Assembly: GCF_002811475.1 (NCBI RefSeq)
Contig: NZ_NPDL01000002.1
Location: 310,001 to 374,000, forward strand
Direction of reading: 5' to 3'
Length of the DNA: 64,000 nucleotides
Source of the DNA: Leptospira hartskeerlii
Lineage (GTDB): Bacteria > Spirochaetota > Leptospiria > Leptospirales > Leptospiraceae
Shown: one piece after another, positions 42,648 to 52,521 of the stretch
Layout: every line of letters begins with the position of its first letter
Position numbering within the stretch: the first letter of the stretch is position 1
Notes under the pieces: generated by a model
Told to the model about the DNA's origin: nothing
The model's database searches: none
What the model saw: only the letters and a program-made list of their open reading frames with translations
Made by a program: the position numbers and the translations under genes

Positions 42648-44504
42648 ATGATAGAACTCAAATTTGGGCAAAGAAAAGTCGTTAACTTTAGGGGTGCAAG
42701 GAAGGTCGTCGGCGGTTTAACCGAGAAGAATAAGATCGATATCCTTCTTTATATCAGTAAGGAATTCGCAAATGCGGATAAGGAAGAGGAACTTTACGAT
42801 ATCGTAATCAGCCTTTGTAAGGATATCTTTGAGTGCGATAATACCACCCTTAGGATGTGGAAGGGAAATCTTCTAGTTCCTTCTCGCTTCTTTAAAGAAA
42901 CAATACCACCTCGTCGGGATCTTAGTCAGGACGAAGGTTATTCTGGATTTACTTTTAAAACCCGAATGCCCTTGCTCATCCAAGACTTAACACATCATGC
43001 GGAATACATAGACGAGGGAGAAACCACCAGAGCCGTTATGTGCGTTCCAATCATGTACAAAGAAGATTGTCTCGGAACGATTGCGGTAGAATCCGACACT
43101 GAATTTTTCTATAGAGAAGATGATCTCGAGATCTTAGAAGCACTCGGTTCCCAGCTTGCTCTTGCGATCACAAGCGTTCGTTTGATCCAAGGTTTGGTTC
43201 ATGCGAATGAAAGAGAGGCTCAGATCCTGAAACAATTGGAATGGGATATGAGAATGGGGCGTAACGTCCAAAGCCAGATCGTAGAAACTGCGATTGCCCC
43301 TTGGAACGGTCTACATTTCGGAACATATTATGAACCTATGACGGAAGTTTCCGGAGATTACTTTAATGTGGTCAGACAAGGAAACTCGATCACTGCGATC
43401 ATAGTGGATGTGTCGGGGCATGGTATTCCTGCCGCGTTAGTTACGATGTCCATCCATTACCAATTTCAACGTTGTACTTCCCTTGGTATGGGACTATCCG
43501 AAACTTTGGCCGAGTTGGGTGAATCCATTCGGCCACAGCTTCCGGATGGCACTTATTTCACGGCATTCATCCTGAAAGTATATAGTGACTATACATATTC
43601 TTATGTGAATGCGGCTCACCAGAAAATGCTACATTACCATAACGGTCATGGAAGGATAGAAGAGCTGGATACTCAAGGAGTTCCTCTTGGTATTTTTGAA
43701 GTAGAAAGAAGTAATTTCGAAGAGAAACACGGAAGAATACTTCCCGGAGATATTTTATTCTTACCAACGGATGGCATAACGGAACAGAAGAATGAACAAC
43801 GCCAAGAGTTAGGAAACCAACGCTTTATAGAATGGATCCGCCAAGAAAAATCGACTATCGAAGAGCAAAGAGATAAAATCTATGTTTCCGACCTGGTCGG
43901 TTCCTTGATAGGAAGATTCAAAAGATATAAAGGAGATATGAGAAATGGTGACGACGTTTCTTTACTTGCTCTCCAATGCAATCCTGAACTTGGAAAAGCA
44001 AAGACATTACTTTCTTTAGCAAAGTCCGCTGCAAAAGCTAAGAAAGACCAAGTCGCATACGACAAGGCCCTGGAAGTATTCTCCATGGATGAGTCTCTCA
44101 AAGACAGTTTGGTCCTTCTCGGAAAAATGTATTACAGAGATAGAAATTTCGAAAAGAGCGTACAGTTCTTGGAGAAGTATATCAAAACCAGCGGAGAAGA
44201 ATCCGAACATATCCATTATCTTTTGGGAAGAGCGTATTACGAACTGGAGAATATTCCGGAGGCAAAGAGAGCGTTAAAACGTTCCCTCGCTATCGACCAT
44301 ACTTACGCAAAGTCCAGCTTAAGATTGGCTAGATGTTATCTGAAAGATAATGAAACTCCTAAGGCGATCAAGGTCCTGCAACAAGGGATTAAAAGTGCGC
44401 CTACGAATGAGTATCTAAAAATTTCCCTTAAAAAGTTGGAGGAATTAGTAAAAAGAAAATCAGGAGATCTAGTCGTTTCGGAACAAAGAAAAGAAGCGGT
44501 TTAA
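42648..44504 (+). CDS. GAF-PP2C (SpoIIE-type)-TPR signalling protein
   Basis: 618 residues from ATG 42648 behind GAGGTG; a TTG two codons upstream is the longer option. GAF domain about 35-185 (LYDIVISLCKDIFECDNTTLRMW, MCVPIMYKEDCLGTIAVES). PP2C_SIG about 215-445, with metal residues in VSGDYFNV, VDVSGHGIPAALV, PTDGITEQK and GDDVSLLALQ. Three to four TPR units fill about 455-600 (LVLLGKMYYRDRNFEKSVQFLEKY, IHYLLGRAYYELENIPEAKRALKRS). Such phosphatases usually control STAS-type anti-anti-sigma factors. Transcription from the sigma-54 promoter and placement before amtB suggest that it reports nitrogen state; that link is inferred. Confidence 0.9.
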   Translation: MIELKFGQRKVVNFRGARKVVGGLTEKNKIDILLYISKEFANADKEEELYDIVISLCKDIFECDNTTLRMWKGNLLVPSRFFKETIPPRRDLSQDEGYSGFTFKTRMPLLIQDLTHHAEYIDEGETTRAVMCVPIMYKEDCLGTIAVESDTEFFYREDDLEILEALGSQLALAITSVRLIQGLVHANEREAQILKQLEWDMRMGRNVQSQIVETAIAPWNGLHFGTYYEPMTEVSGDYFNVVRQGNSITAIIVDVSGHGIPAALVTMSIHYQFQRCTSLGMGLSETLAELGESIRPQLPDGTYFTAFILKVYSDYTYSYVNAAHQKMLHYHNGHGRIEELDTQGVPLGIFEVERSNFEEKHGRILPGDILFLPTDGITEQKNEQRQELGNQRFIEWIRQEKSTIEEQRDKIYVSDLVGSLIGRFKRYKGDMRNGDDVSLLALQCNPELGKAKTLLSLAKSAAKAKKDQVAYDKALEVFSMDESLKDSLVLLGKMYYRDRNFEKSVQFLEKYIKTSGEESEHIHYLLGRAYYELENIPEAKRALKRSLAIDHTYAKSSLRLARCYLKDNETPKAIKVLQQGIKSAPTNEYLKISLKKLEELVKRKSGDLVVSEQRKEAV

Positions 44505-44563
44505 ATTAATAAGCGAAGTTCAGGAATCGTGTTTAAAAAATATATAGGAGATTTAGGAAAAAT

Positions 44564-45919
44564 ATGCGCATATTGATATTACTTACGCTCGCCTTTGCTT
44601 CGAGCGGAATTTGGGCCGATGATGCGGCTCCTGCGACCGCCGAATCCGCGTTAAGCGCAGTTGCAACTTTAAGAGATGAAACGAATTGGTTATGGACCTG
44701 TATCGCGGGCTTTTTGGTATTTTTTATGCAGGCTGGTTTTGCCTTGGTCGAGGCCGGGTTTACTAGAGCAAAAAATACGGTAAATATTCTAATGAAGAAC
44801 TTCATGGACTTTTCCTTGGGTTCTTTAGCTTACTGGTTGATCGGATTTTCGATCATGTTTGGACCTCAGATCCTTAGTGGTGTCGGATTCGGTTCCATAT
44901 CTTTGGCAGATAGTCTTTTGATCGTAGACGGAAAACCTGATCCGAGTAAGTTTACATTCTTCATATTCCAATTGGTGTTCGCAGGAACGGCTGCAACTAT
45001 CGTTTCAGGAGCTATGGCAGAAAGGACTAAGTTCGTGGACTACGTGATCTTCTCCGTATTGATCACTGCGTTTGTATACCCTGTTTTCGGATCGCTTGCA
45101 TGGTCGAACTTATTCAATCCGGATAACAAAGGTTATTTGGTAGAATCCGGATTTATAGATTTTGCCGGTTCCACTGTGGTTCACTCTGTAGGTGGATGGG
45201 CAGGACTTGCCGGAACTATAGTGCTTGGGCCTCGTATCGGAAAATACCAAGACGGGAAAGTCCTTCCTATCTTAGGTCATAACATGACGATCGCTGCTTT
45301 AGGGGTTTTCATTCTATGGTTAGGTTGGTTCGGGTTTAACCCAGGATCTACTACTTCCGTAAACGGAGGAACATTCGCGATTATCGCAGTTACGACTAAC
45401 TTTGCGGCAGCCGCCGGTGCAGTTTCTTCTATGATTGTGACTTGGATCCTTTTCAAAAAACCGGATATAGGTCTTACCTTGAACGGCGCATTGGCAGGAC
45501 TTGTGGCAATTACGGCTCCTTGTGCAAACGTAAGTATCAGTTCTGCGATCATTATCGGGCTTGTGGCCGGGGTGCTTGTAGTATTCAGCGTTTTATTCTT
45601 CGATAAGATCCACGTAGACGATCCTGTGGGAGCGGTCTCTGTCCACGGTATTTGTGGAGCTTGGGGAACTATCGCTGCGGGTCTATTTGCAGAGCAAGCT
45701 TTCGGAGGAGTGAACGGTTTATTCTTCGGTGGTGGCATAGATCAGTTGTTGATCCAGCTACAAGGTGTAGGGATCGGATTTGTTTGGGCATTTGGAGCGA
45801 GTTTAGTGATTTTCTTGGCGCTTAGATTTACCATCGGTCTAAGAGTTTCCGAAGACGAAGAGATCCAAGGTTTGGATATTCTGGAACACGGAAACGAAGC
45901 GTATCCAATTTCCAAATAA
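44564..45919 (+). CDS. amtB: Ammonium transporter
   Basis: 451 residues. Signal-like N-terminus ILLTLAFASSGIWADD, then eleven helices. Amt hallmarks are present: CIAGFLVFFMQAGFALVEAG (Phe gate), the first twin-His in VVHSVGGWAGLAG, FNPGSTTSVNGG, and the second twin-His in VHGICGAWGTIAAGLF. It carries NH4+/NH3 across the inner membrane. It starts 59 bases after the phosphatase gene without a visible promoter of its own and ends at a strong terminator, so it is read from the sigma-54 promoter. The usual partner gene glnB/glnK is not adjacent. Confidence 0.93.
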   Translation: MRILILLTLAFASSGIWADDAAPATAESALSAVATLRDETNWLWTCIAGFLVFFMQAGFALVEAGFTRAKNTVNILMKNFMDFSLGSLAYWLIGFSIMFGPQILSGVGFGSISLADSLLIVDGKPDPSKFTFFIFQLVFAGTAATIVSGAMAERTKFVDYVIFSVLITAFVYPVFGSLAWSNLFNPDNKGYLVESGFIDFAGSTVVHSVGGWAGLAGTIVLGPRIGKYQDGKVLPILGHNMTIAALGVFILWLGWFGFNPGSTTSVNGGTFAIIAVTTNFAAAAGAVSSMIVTWILFKKPDIGLTLNGALAGLVAITAPCANVSISSAIIIGLVAGVLVVFSVLFFDKIHVDDPVGAVSVHGICGAWGTIAAGLFAEQAFGGVNGLFFGGGIDQLLIQLQGVGIGFVWAFGASLVIFLALRFTIGLRVSEDEEIQGLDILEHGNEAYPISK

Positions 45920-45934
45920 GACTACCTAATATAC

Positions 45935-45969
45935 GAAAACCTCCGCACTGACTGCGGGGGTTTTCTTTT
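45935..45969 (+). terminator. Terminator after amtB
   Basis: GAAAACCTCCGCA (45935-45947) pairs with TGCGGGGGTTTTC (45953-45965; one G-U) and is followed by TTTT. Confidence 0.88.
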
Positions 45970-46008
45970 ACCGTTGACGAAAAAGAAAGGTTCCGTCCGA
46001 ATTGAGGT

Positions 46009-46683
46009 ATGCGTTCGGGTTTTTCCATCCGCTTCTTCCAAAAATCGCTATTCTTACTCTGTTTTCTTTTTTTCGGCTGCTTCGAATATGAAGAAACTTT
46101 GACAATCAATTCCAATCTAAGTGGCACTTTGGAAATTTCCTACGTGGTCCCCACCAAGCGTAAGTCGGAAGAATCTCTGATTAAATTCCTTCCTACTAGA
46201 AAAGAAGAGATCCAGAGCAGATTGAACAAAGGATTTTTTTCCAAAAGTCTCGTTCTAAAAGACTATTCCTTTCAAAAATTAGAAAGTTCCGAAGCGGAAC
46301 CTGGTGCATTCCGCGAAAAAGCGAAGGTTACTTACAAAGTGGACTTCACTGATATTTCCCAATTAGAGAATGTATTAATCGGAAACGTTCAGATCAAAAA
46401 AGAGAAGGCGAATACTATCTATATCAAAAGAGAATTCCCTTCTATCAGTAAATCTATGGAATCCATGCAGATGGATGGAGAGAAAAAAGTCTTGAGTGAG
46501 ACTTTGAGATTGATCCGGGGGAATGCGCTTAACTTCAAAGTGAATTTTCCGATCACTTCCGTTTGTTATACGAATCGTGGAGAGCAAAGTTTAGGAAGAC
46601 TATCTTATCGATTGCCTCTCGCAGACACCGTAGAGAAGTTTGGGAACAAATCCTGGGATTACAGGATCACGTTTGTTTTCTGA
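46009..46683 (+). CDS. Hypothetical lipoprotein (224 aa)
   Basis: Signal segment SLFLLCFLFFGC with lipobox Cys near 24 (FFGC). The mature part begins FEYEETLTINSNLSGTLEISY. It continues as a mixed alpha/beta domain with TYKVDFTDISQLENVL and ends in a beta-rich LSYRLPLADTV. No family is recognised. It lies alone between the amtB terminator and a 365-base non-coding stretch. Confidence 0.7.
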   Translation: MRSGFSIRFFQKSLFLLCFLFFGCFEYEETLTINSNLSGTLEISYVVPTKRKSEESLIKFLPTRKEEIQSRLNKGFFSKSLVLKDYSFQKLESSEAEPGAFREKAKVTYKVDFTDISQLENVLIGNVQIKKEKANTIYIKREFPSISKSMESMQMDGEKKVLSETLRLIRGNALNFKVNFPITSVCYTNRGEQSLGRLSYRLPLADTVEKFGNKSWDYRITFVF

Positions 46684-47048
46684 AATAAAACGCCTCATTT
46701 AATTCGACGTATCTTTCTAAGAATTCCTACAGATGTAATTACATTCTGATTTTTATCAATTTTGTAAGGCTGGGCTTGTCTTCGTTTTGATTCTTGACAG
46801 GTCTGCCTGACACATATTTGCCGAAGTTCCATTATTATGTATTCCCTAGAAATACACATGCTCGCCTTTTGAAATTCTTTCATCTCATCTTTAGCTTTCT
46901 TTATTACTTGTTTCATGGATATCTAATAACTTTTGGTTCTTTAGCATTTCTTAAAGCTCTTATCTCGTTTGTCATGTTTTCTTAATATACTTTAAGTTTA
47001 TTTCAGATTACTCCGTCATACATCTTAAGATATAGATAGAGATTCATC
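46684..47048. other. AT-rich intergenic region before the giant lipoprotein
   Basis: About 365 bases without a convincing gene. A palindrome TGTAATTACA occurs at 46735-46744 and TTGACA with a CAGG-N4-CCTG repeat overlaps 46794-46809. The run of T-rich DNA up to 47048 probably contains the promoter of the large lipoprotein gene. A 73-codon frame on the minus strand is judged spurious. Confidence 0.4.
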
Positions 47049-50000
47049 ATGGGACCTAAAAATTTTTCCGGTATTTTTTCAACACTTCTTTTGAGTTTGT
47101 TTTTATCAAACTGTACCGCTTGGCCGGGACTCACAGTGCTTTTGTCTACATTAGGAGGAGGTGGTGGAAGTGGTCCGATGATGCTTTTTCCTGGATCTTC
47201 TAGCTCTCCTGTCCCGACTTCTCTTTCTATAAGTTCAGCCAATTCTAACGGAGCTTATAAGGCCGGTTCTTCCTTAAATATCTCCGTTTCTTTTCCTAAT
47301 GTTGTTACCGTTAGCGGTGGTACTCCTTCTTTAACTTTGAATAATGGTGGATCCGCATCTTACCAAAGCGGTTCAGGTTCTAAGGTTTTATCTTTTCTTT
47401 ATACAGTCGCTTCCGGGGAAGATGTCGCGAAATTGGATGTTCTGGATCAGAATTCTTTCGTTTTGAACGGTGCAAGTGTATTGTCCTCTGGCGGTTCTTC
47501 GCAAGTTACTACTCTTCCTGCTCCTGGCGCTTCAGGCTCTTTGAGTGCTAATAAAAGTTTAGAAATCGATACAATTGCTCCTACGGTGAGTTCTACTGGT
47601 AGTCCAAACGCTACCAATACTTACGGTCCTGGTTCAAATTTACAAGTAACCGTGACATTCTCGGAAACTGTAACCGTTTCTGGTACCCCTTATATTGATC
47701 TGAATATAGGTAGATCGATTAATTTTTCCAGTATTCAGTCCGGTGTTACTCTTTCTTTTCCATTTACTGTTTCTAGTCCGGACGATACTTCCGCTTTGGA
47801 TTATGTAGATTCTAGTTCTTTTCATTTAAGCGCTGGTGGTTCTATACTGGATAAAGCGGGTAACGCGGCTGTTCTTTCCTTGGCTATTCCTGGGGTGAGC
47901 GGCTCTGTTAGCGCGAGTAAAACGATCACTATCGATACTGTTTCTCCTACGGTAACGAACGTAACTGCGACTACTGCGAACGGTACTTACGGTATCGGAG
48001 CTATAATTTCCATCCAAGTCGTTTTTGATGAACCTGTGAATGTATCCGGTACTCCTAGTTTACTTTTGGAAACAGGTTCTGCGGATAATTCGGCTACTTA
48101 TGTTTCCGGCTCAGGTAGTTCTACATTAGTATTTCAATATACTGTTACTTCAGGCGATACGAATGGGGATTTGGATTACGTGGCTACAGGCAGTCTTAGC
48201 TCCGGTACTATTCAGGACCTTGTAGGCAATTCAGCAGTCCTGACGCTTCCTAGTCCAGGAGCTTCCGGTTCTTTGGCTTCTAACAAGGCCCTTGTGATAG
48301 ATACTTCCGCAGCTACTATTAGTTTTTCTACAAATGCTTTTTCTGTGAATGAAAATGCCGGTACTGGTTCAGCCACCGTTTCTATTTCAAGCGCAGTGCC
48401 TGGTTCTGTAACTGTTGATTATGCGGTCACTGCAGGTTCTGCAACCGGATCCGGTACGGACTATACTCTTGCTTCCGGGACTGTCACTATTACAAATCCT
48501 GCAACAAGTGAAACGATAGATTTCAGTATCAATAACGATTTACTGGACGAGCCTACAGAGTCTTTCACGATCACTCTTTCCAATCCGAGTGGTGTAGTTT
48601 TAGGAAGTACTACAGCGGTTACTGTTTCTATTTTGGATGATGATGTCGCTCCTGAAGTGGAGTTTGTAGGAACTTCAGGTAATTCTACAGATGAGTCCAG
48701 TGCGAACAGAACAGTATCCTTATCCTTGTCCGCTGCTTCTGCACAAACTGTCCAAGTAGAAGTTGTAGATTCCGGGGGAACTGCTACTTCCGGTTCCGAC
48801 TATACTGCAATCGGTTCTCCTTTGACCGTTATTTTTTCTCCTGGAGAAACTTCTAAAACGGTTACTATTGCGGTAGCTCAAGATACAACATTCGAAGGTA
48901 ATGAAACCGTTCTTTTGAGTCTTCAAAATCCTTCTAACGCAAGTTTAGGACCCGATAGTTCTTTTACTTTCACCATTATTGATGATGAAATAGGGATCAC
49001 TTCTGCGGAAACCATGGATGCGGACTCGGATGGTAAGATAGATCATTATAAACTTACATTCTCCGAATCTGTTTTGGATTCTAGTTTTCCTGGATATGTA
49101 TTAAATTCTGCGGGAAATTCTCAAGTAGCATGGAGTGTGGCAGGATATTCTAGCCTTGTACTCGTTCATGGAACAGAAGCTCCAGAAACAGATTCAGTTA
49201 ATGATTCCGTTATATACGTGAAATTTGCAGAAGGAAGCAGTTATGATACTGGAGCTAAGCCGGATCTTACTACTACTTCCACTCCAGGACTTACTTCTGC
49301 TTCTGGGGCAAAAACAGCAGCACAGATATTCTCCGCTTCAGTGATAGAAAGCGATAGGGCAAAGCCTAAGATCATTTCTGCTTCTGCGAATGCAGGCAGC
49401 ACTAATTTGATTGTGACCTTCTCCGAAGCGACATACGGCAATTCGGGTGCTCCCGTTTGCGGATCCGGTGGAGAATTAACATTTGCTAATATAACATACA
49501 CGAACGGGAACGGAACCGGTGTGGGAAGTTTAACCTCTATGGGTTCCGATACTTGCGCTGCGGATTCGGGTTTCAATGCAACTTTTGTAGGAAATACTTC
49601 TTTCATAGGCTCGGATGACGGATCGGACTTAGTTGCAGGTTCCGGAGCAATCTATGACGCCGCGAATAATACCGGAAATACGGTTTCTAAATCCATAACC
49701 GTAGTCAGCGGGCCTACTTTAACCAGCGTAAGTTTATACGATACGAACAAGAATGGAAACATTGATCAGATCAAACTTGTATTCTCCGAAAATATCAGCG
49801 ACTCTACTATCGGAAATTCGGATGCATCTCGTTGGACTTTCGGAGGAGCTCCTGCAGTCAGGATCGACTCTGCGAGCGGCGGGACCGGTACGATCAATTC
49901 TCCGAATAATGATCCTGGAGTTTCAAATGACTCTATAGTTACCATATTTACTGACGATACGACTGTTTTAGGTACTGGTGCTCATACCGTGGCTTATACT

Positions 50001-52517
50001 TATAGTAGTAATCGTTGGGAAGGAAATTCCTCCGGTGTGGAACTTGCTACTTATGCTGATTTGAGTTCCGTAACTTCGGATAAGGCTCCTCCAGTTTTAT
50101 TAACTGCAATCGCTTATGATAATGTTAATTCTGCAGTAGGTGTGGATTCGGATGACACCTTGGTCCTTACTTTCTCAGAAGTTACCAATAAGGCCTCCAT
50201 TACAAGCGGCACGATCTCTTCTATTTTAGATTTATCTTCTTCTCATGCTTGGGGAAATATCTCTTCTGCAACTTGGGATACAGACGGAGATGTGCTTACT
50301 TTGGCGTTCAGCGGTTCAGGAAGTTCGGTAGCCTCAGGTGATTCTATAACCATCCTTGGTACGATTACCGACCAGGCAAGTGTTGCGAATACGAGCACGA
50401 ATATTTCAGGAGTAAATGCGATCTCAGGTTCATTCTTCACAGACACGATCCCGCCTTACGTATTGACTGTGATAAATGTGACCACTAATTCCGTTACGAT
50501 AGCATTTTCGGAAGCGATGTTGATGGATGGAACAGCAAACGCAGCGAATCTATTATCTAATATTACAATTGCGGAATCTACTTCGGATGCATGCGCTGAT
50601 CCGGTCAAAACTTCTACTACAATCATTAATAGTAGTACAGTTCAGATCAATCTCTCCACGAATCTATGTGATATTTACTATAAGGTCACAGTTGCTTCGA
50701 ACGTTACGGATATCGCAAGCCCGACTCCTAATTCCATGGGAATCCCGAATGCTCTTACCTTTAAGGGAAATGAAAGATTAAAAGTTGTGTCTGCAGTCGG
50801 ACTTACTGTAAATACTGTGAAGTTGATCTTGAGTAGAAGTCCCGTTGCTGGAAACGATGCTGCGGGTACTGCAGGATGTACTACTGCGACCGAATGTGCG
50901 AAACGATATAAATTCGTGCCTAGTTTGGGATCAATCACTTCTGCTTCTTTAGGAGGAACTCTACAGAACGAAGTTACGATTACTCATAGTTCTCCTCAAA
51001 CAGGTTCTGCTTATTCTCTTATTATTGCAAATAACGTGGATGGAGATGGGTTCAGCGATACGAGCTGGGGAAGTATCTTGGATGCAAACACTCTTCTTTC
51101 CAACACAGAGAGACAGGTGCAGGCTTCTCCTCTGGACCGTGCTTCTTTCTTAGGAAAAGGAGCAAGTGTGGATAGTTTCTCCAACGGTACTTTCTTCTCT
51201 GATCCGTTTACGGATGGTAGCGTGTTCTCTTTCGCGTTTAATTACGGTGGAAGAGTGTATTTAGGAACGAACGACATCAATAACGCTGCATTCAGATTCT
51301 ATCCGGATGGAACGAATACTGTTCTAGCTACATTCTCTTATTCTACAGGAACCTGTTCTGGCACTACCGGATTCGGTTATGGTTTGGGAAATACCTGCGG
51401 AACCAATATGGGACCTAATGGAGAAAGAGGGGTTGTAGGTTTCAATTCAGGTGTTGTTACAATTGGAGGAGTAAATTATGAAATACTTCTCGCAGGCCCG
51501 TTAAAAGACGGAGTGACCAGGGGTTACTTCACTCAAAGCCAGGATATTATTCTGCCTTGGACTGAATTTGGATTTAGCGCGACCGGCGGTGCCAATACTA
51601 AATCAGTTCAGACTTTATATGCTGTAGACAACCATGTTTATATGGGATTGTCTTCGGCCCATGGAACGCAGGCTCCTATTCTGACTCATCATACTGTTAC
51701 CGCGAGTGGAGGAGTCGTATCCGTCGCTTCCGGAACGGACATGGGTATCAGAAGTGTAAACAATCTTGGAAAAGCAGCTTCCACGGATAATCTTAAGAAT
51801 ACTTCCAAAGTTGTGGGAATAGATTCCATTCTGAAATTTAACGGGAACTTATACGTTGCAAATAACGGAGGGATCAGATACTCTTCTGATTTCAGCGGAT
51901 TCACTTCTTCAACTTTAGCTACTCCTTCCGGATTCTCTGGAACTACTCTAGTGCTTCCTCCACAACCTTCCGGTTTGGAAAAAGTAAATCCTGGAAAAAG
52001 AGGAATTCCTAAACTTCTGGATTTTAACGGTCATTTGTATATGGCAAGAAACGTGGCCGTAGGATCCACTTGCACAAATACGGATACTTTACAGGACTGC
52101 CAAACGAATCTGAGAGGAGAACTTTGGAAATGTGATCCCGCAACTAGCGGAGGAGCAAGCACTTGTGACCCTGGCGACTGGACTAGAATCATTACCGGAA
52201 CTGAAACCGATTTAGGAACTGCTAATGCCATCAGCATTCTTCAGAATAACGGTAGCGGAGTTCTGTATGTAGGATTTGATGATCCTACGAATGGGGTCAA
52301 AATGTTCCGGATCTCGAGCACAAATGTTCCTGCAACTTCCGGAACGATGTCGAGTGCAGGATGGAGCCAGCAAGGAACAAACGGATTGGGTACCGTTAGT
52401 CCGTTGTATATAAGATTTATCTCATCTACTTCGATTTCCGACGGATTCTACAATTATATTTATGTGACTTCTGGAACGGGAACAGACGCAATCAAAGTGT
52501 TCCGTCAGGTGGATTAA
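47049..52517 (+). CDS. Giant repeat lipoprotein with Ig-like and Calx-beta domains (1822 aa)
   Basis: Lipoprotein signal LLLSLFLSNC with Cys near 23, then a Gly/Ser-rich spacer. Residues about 55-425 hold three Ig-like repeats with recurring motifs NGTYGIGAIISIQVVF, VSGTPSLLL and GASGSLASNKALVIDT. Residues about 425-650 hold two Calx-beta domains (FSVNENAGTGSATVSI..., FTITLSNPSG; then TIAVAQDTTFEGNETVLLSLQNPS). A long region of SwmB/Big-type repeats follows (LTFSE, IAFSEAM). The last 450 residues resemble a beta-propeller-like module with FNGNLYVANNGGIRYSS and FNGHLYMARNVAV. Calx-beta domains bind Ca2+ and commonly occur in adhesins. Surface exposure and adhesion or matrix binding are inferred. 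Confidence 0.88.
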   Translation: MGPKNFSGIFSTLLLSLFLSNCTAWPGLTVLLSTLGGGGGSGPMMLFPGSSSSPVPTSLSISSANSNGAYKAGSSLNISVSFPNVVTVSGGTPSLTLNNGGSASYQSGSGSKVLSFLYTVASGEDVAKLDVLDQNSFVLNGASVLSSGGSSQVTTLPAPGASGSLSANKSLEIDTIAPTVSSTGSPNATNTYGPGSNLQVTVTFSETVTVSGTPYIDLNIGRSINFSSIQSGVTLSFPFTVSSPDDTSALDYVDSSSFHLSAGGSILDKAGNAAVLSLAIPGVSGSVSASKTITIDTVSPTVTNVTATTANGTYGIGAIISIQVVFDEPVNVSGTPSLLLETGSADNSATYVSGSGSSTLVFQYTVTSGDTNGDLDYVATGSLSSGTIQDLVGNSAVLTLPSPGASGSLASNKALVIDTSAATISFSTNAFSVNENAGTGSATVSISSAVPGSVTVDYAVTAGSATGSGTDYTLASGTVTITNPATSETIDFSINNDLLDEPTESFTITLSNPSGVVLGSTTAVTVSILDDDVAPEVEFVGTSGNSTDESSANRTVSLSLSAASAQTVQVEVVDSGGTATSGSDYTAIGSPLTVIFSPGETSKTVTIAVAQDTTFEGNETVLLSLQNPSNASLGPDSSFTFTIIDDEIGITSAETMDADSDGKIDHYKLTFSESVLDSSFPGYVLNSAGNSQVAWSVAGYSSLVLVHGTEAPETDSVNDSVIYVKFAEGSSYDTGAKPDLTTTSTPGLTSASGAKTAAQIFSASVIESDRAKPKIISASANAGSTNLIVTFSEATYGNSGAPVCGSGGELTFANITYTNGNGTGVGSLTSMGSDTCAADSGFNATFVGNTSFIGSDDGSDLVAGSGAIYDAANNTGNTVSKSITVVSGPTLTSVSLYDTNKNGNIDQIKLVFSENISDSTIGNSDASRWTFGGAPAVRIDSASGGTGTINSPNNDPGVSNDSIVTIFTDDTTVLGTGAHTVAYTYSSNRWEGNSSGVELATYADLSSVTSDKAPPVLLTAIAYDNVNSAVGVDSDDTLVLTFSEVTNKASITSGTISSILDLSSSHAWGNISSATWDTDGDVLTLAFSGSGSSVASGDSITILGTITDQASVANTSTNISGVNAISGSFFTDTIPPYVLTVINVTTNSVTIAFSEAMLMDGTANAANLLSNITIAESTSDACADPVKTSTTIINSSTVQINLSTNLCDIYYKVTVASNVTDIASPTPNSMGIPNALTFKGNERLKVVSAVGLTVNTVKLILSRSPVAGNDAAGTAGCTTATECAKRYKFVPSLGSITSASLGGTLQNEVTITHSSPQTGSAYSLIIANNVDGDGFSDTSWGSILDANTLLSNTERQVQASPLDRASFLGKGASVDSFSNGTFFSDPFTDGSVFSFAFNYGGRVYLGTNDINNAAFRFYPDGTNTVLATFSYSTGTCSGTTGFGYGLGNTCGTNMGPNGERGVVGFNSGVVTIGGVNYEILLAGPLKDGVTRGYFTQSQDIILPWTEFGFSATGGANTKSVQTLYAVDNHVYMGLSSAHGTQAPILTHHTVTASGGVVSVASGTDMGIRSVNNLGKAASTDNLKNTSKVVGIDSILKFNGNLYVANNGGIRYSSDFSGFTSSTLATPSGFSGTTLVLPPQPSGLEKVNPGKRGIPKLLDFNGHLYMARNVAVGSTCTNTDTLQDCQTNLRGELWKCDPATSGGASTCDPGDWTRIITGTETDLGTANAISILQNNGSGVLYVGFDDPTNGVKMFRISSTNVPATSGTMSSAGWSQQGTNGLGTVSPLYIRFISSTSISDGFYNYIYVTSGTGTDAIKVFRQVD

Positions 52518-52521
52518 GAAA

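Noticed and set aside
45277..45738. 153-codon frame opposite amtB
   Set aside because: Exact shadow of the amtB reading frame; Pro/Thr/Ala-rich mirror composition without independent signals.
46695..46916. 73-codon minus-strand frame before the giant lipoprotein gene
   Set aside because: No ribosome-binding site, AT-driven composition (Lys, Ile, Arg) and no family resemblance; it lies in what is probably a promoter region.
47200..48300. Repeats in the giant lipoprotein gene as a CRISPR or tandem DNA repeat
   Set aside because: The periodicity is at protein level (Ig-like domains of about 110 residues); the DNA copies have diverged and there are no uniform spacers.
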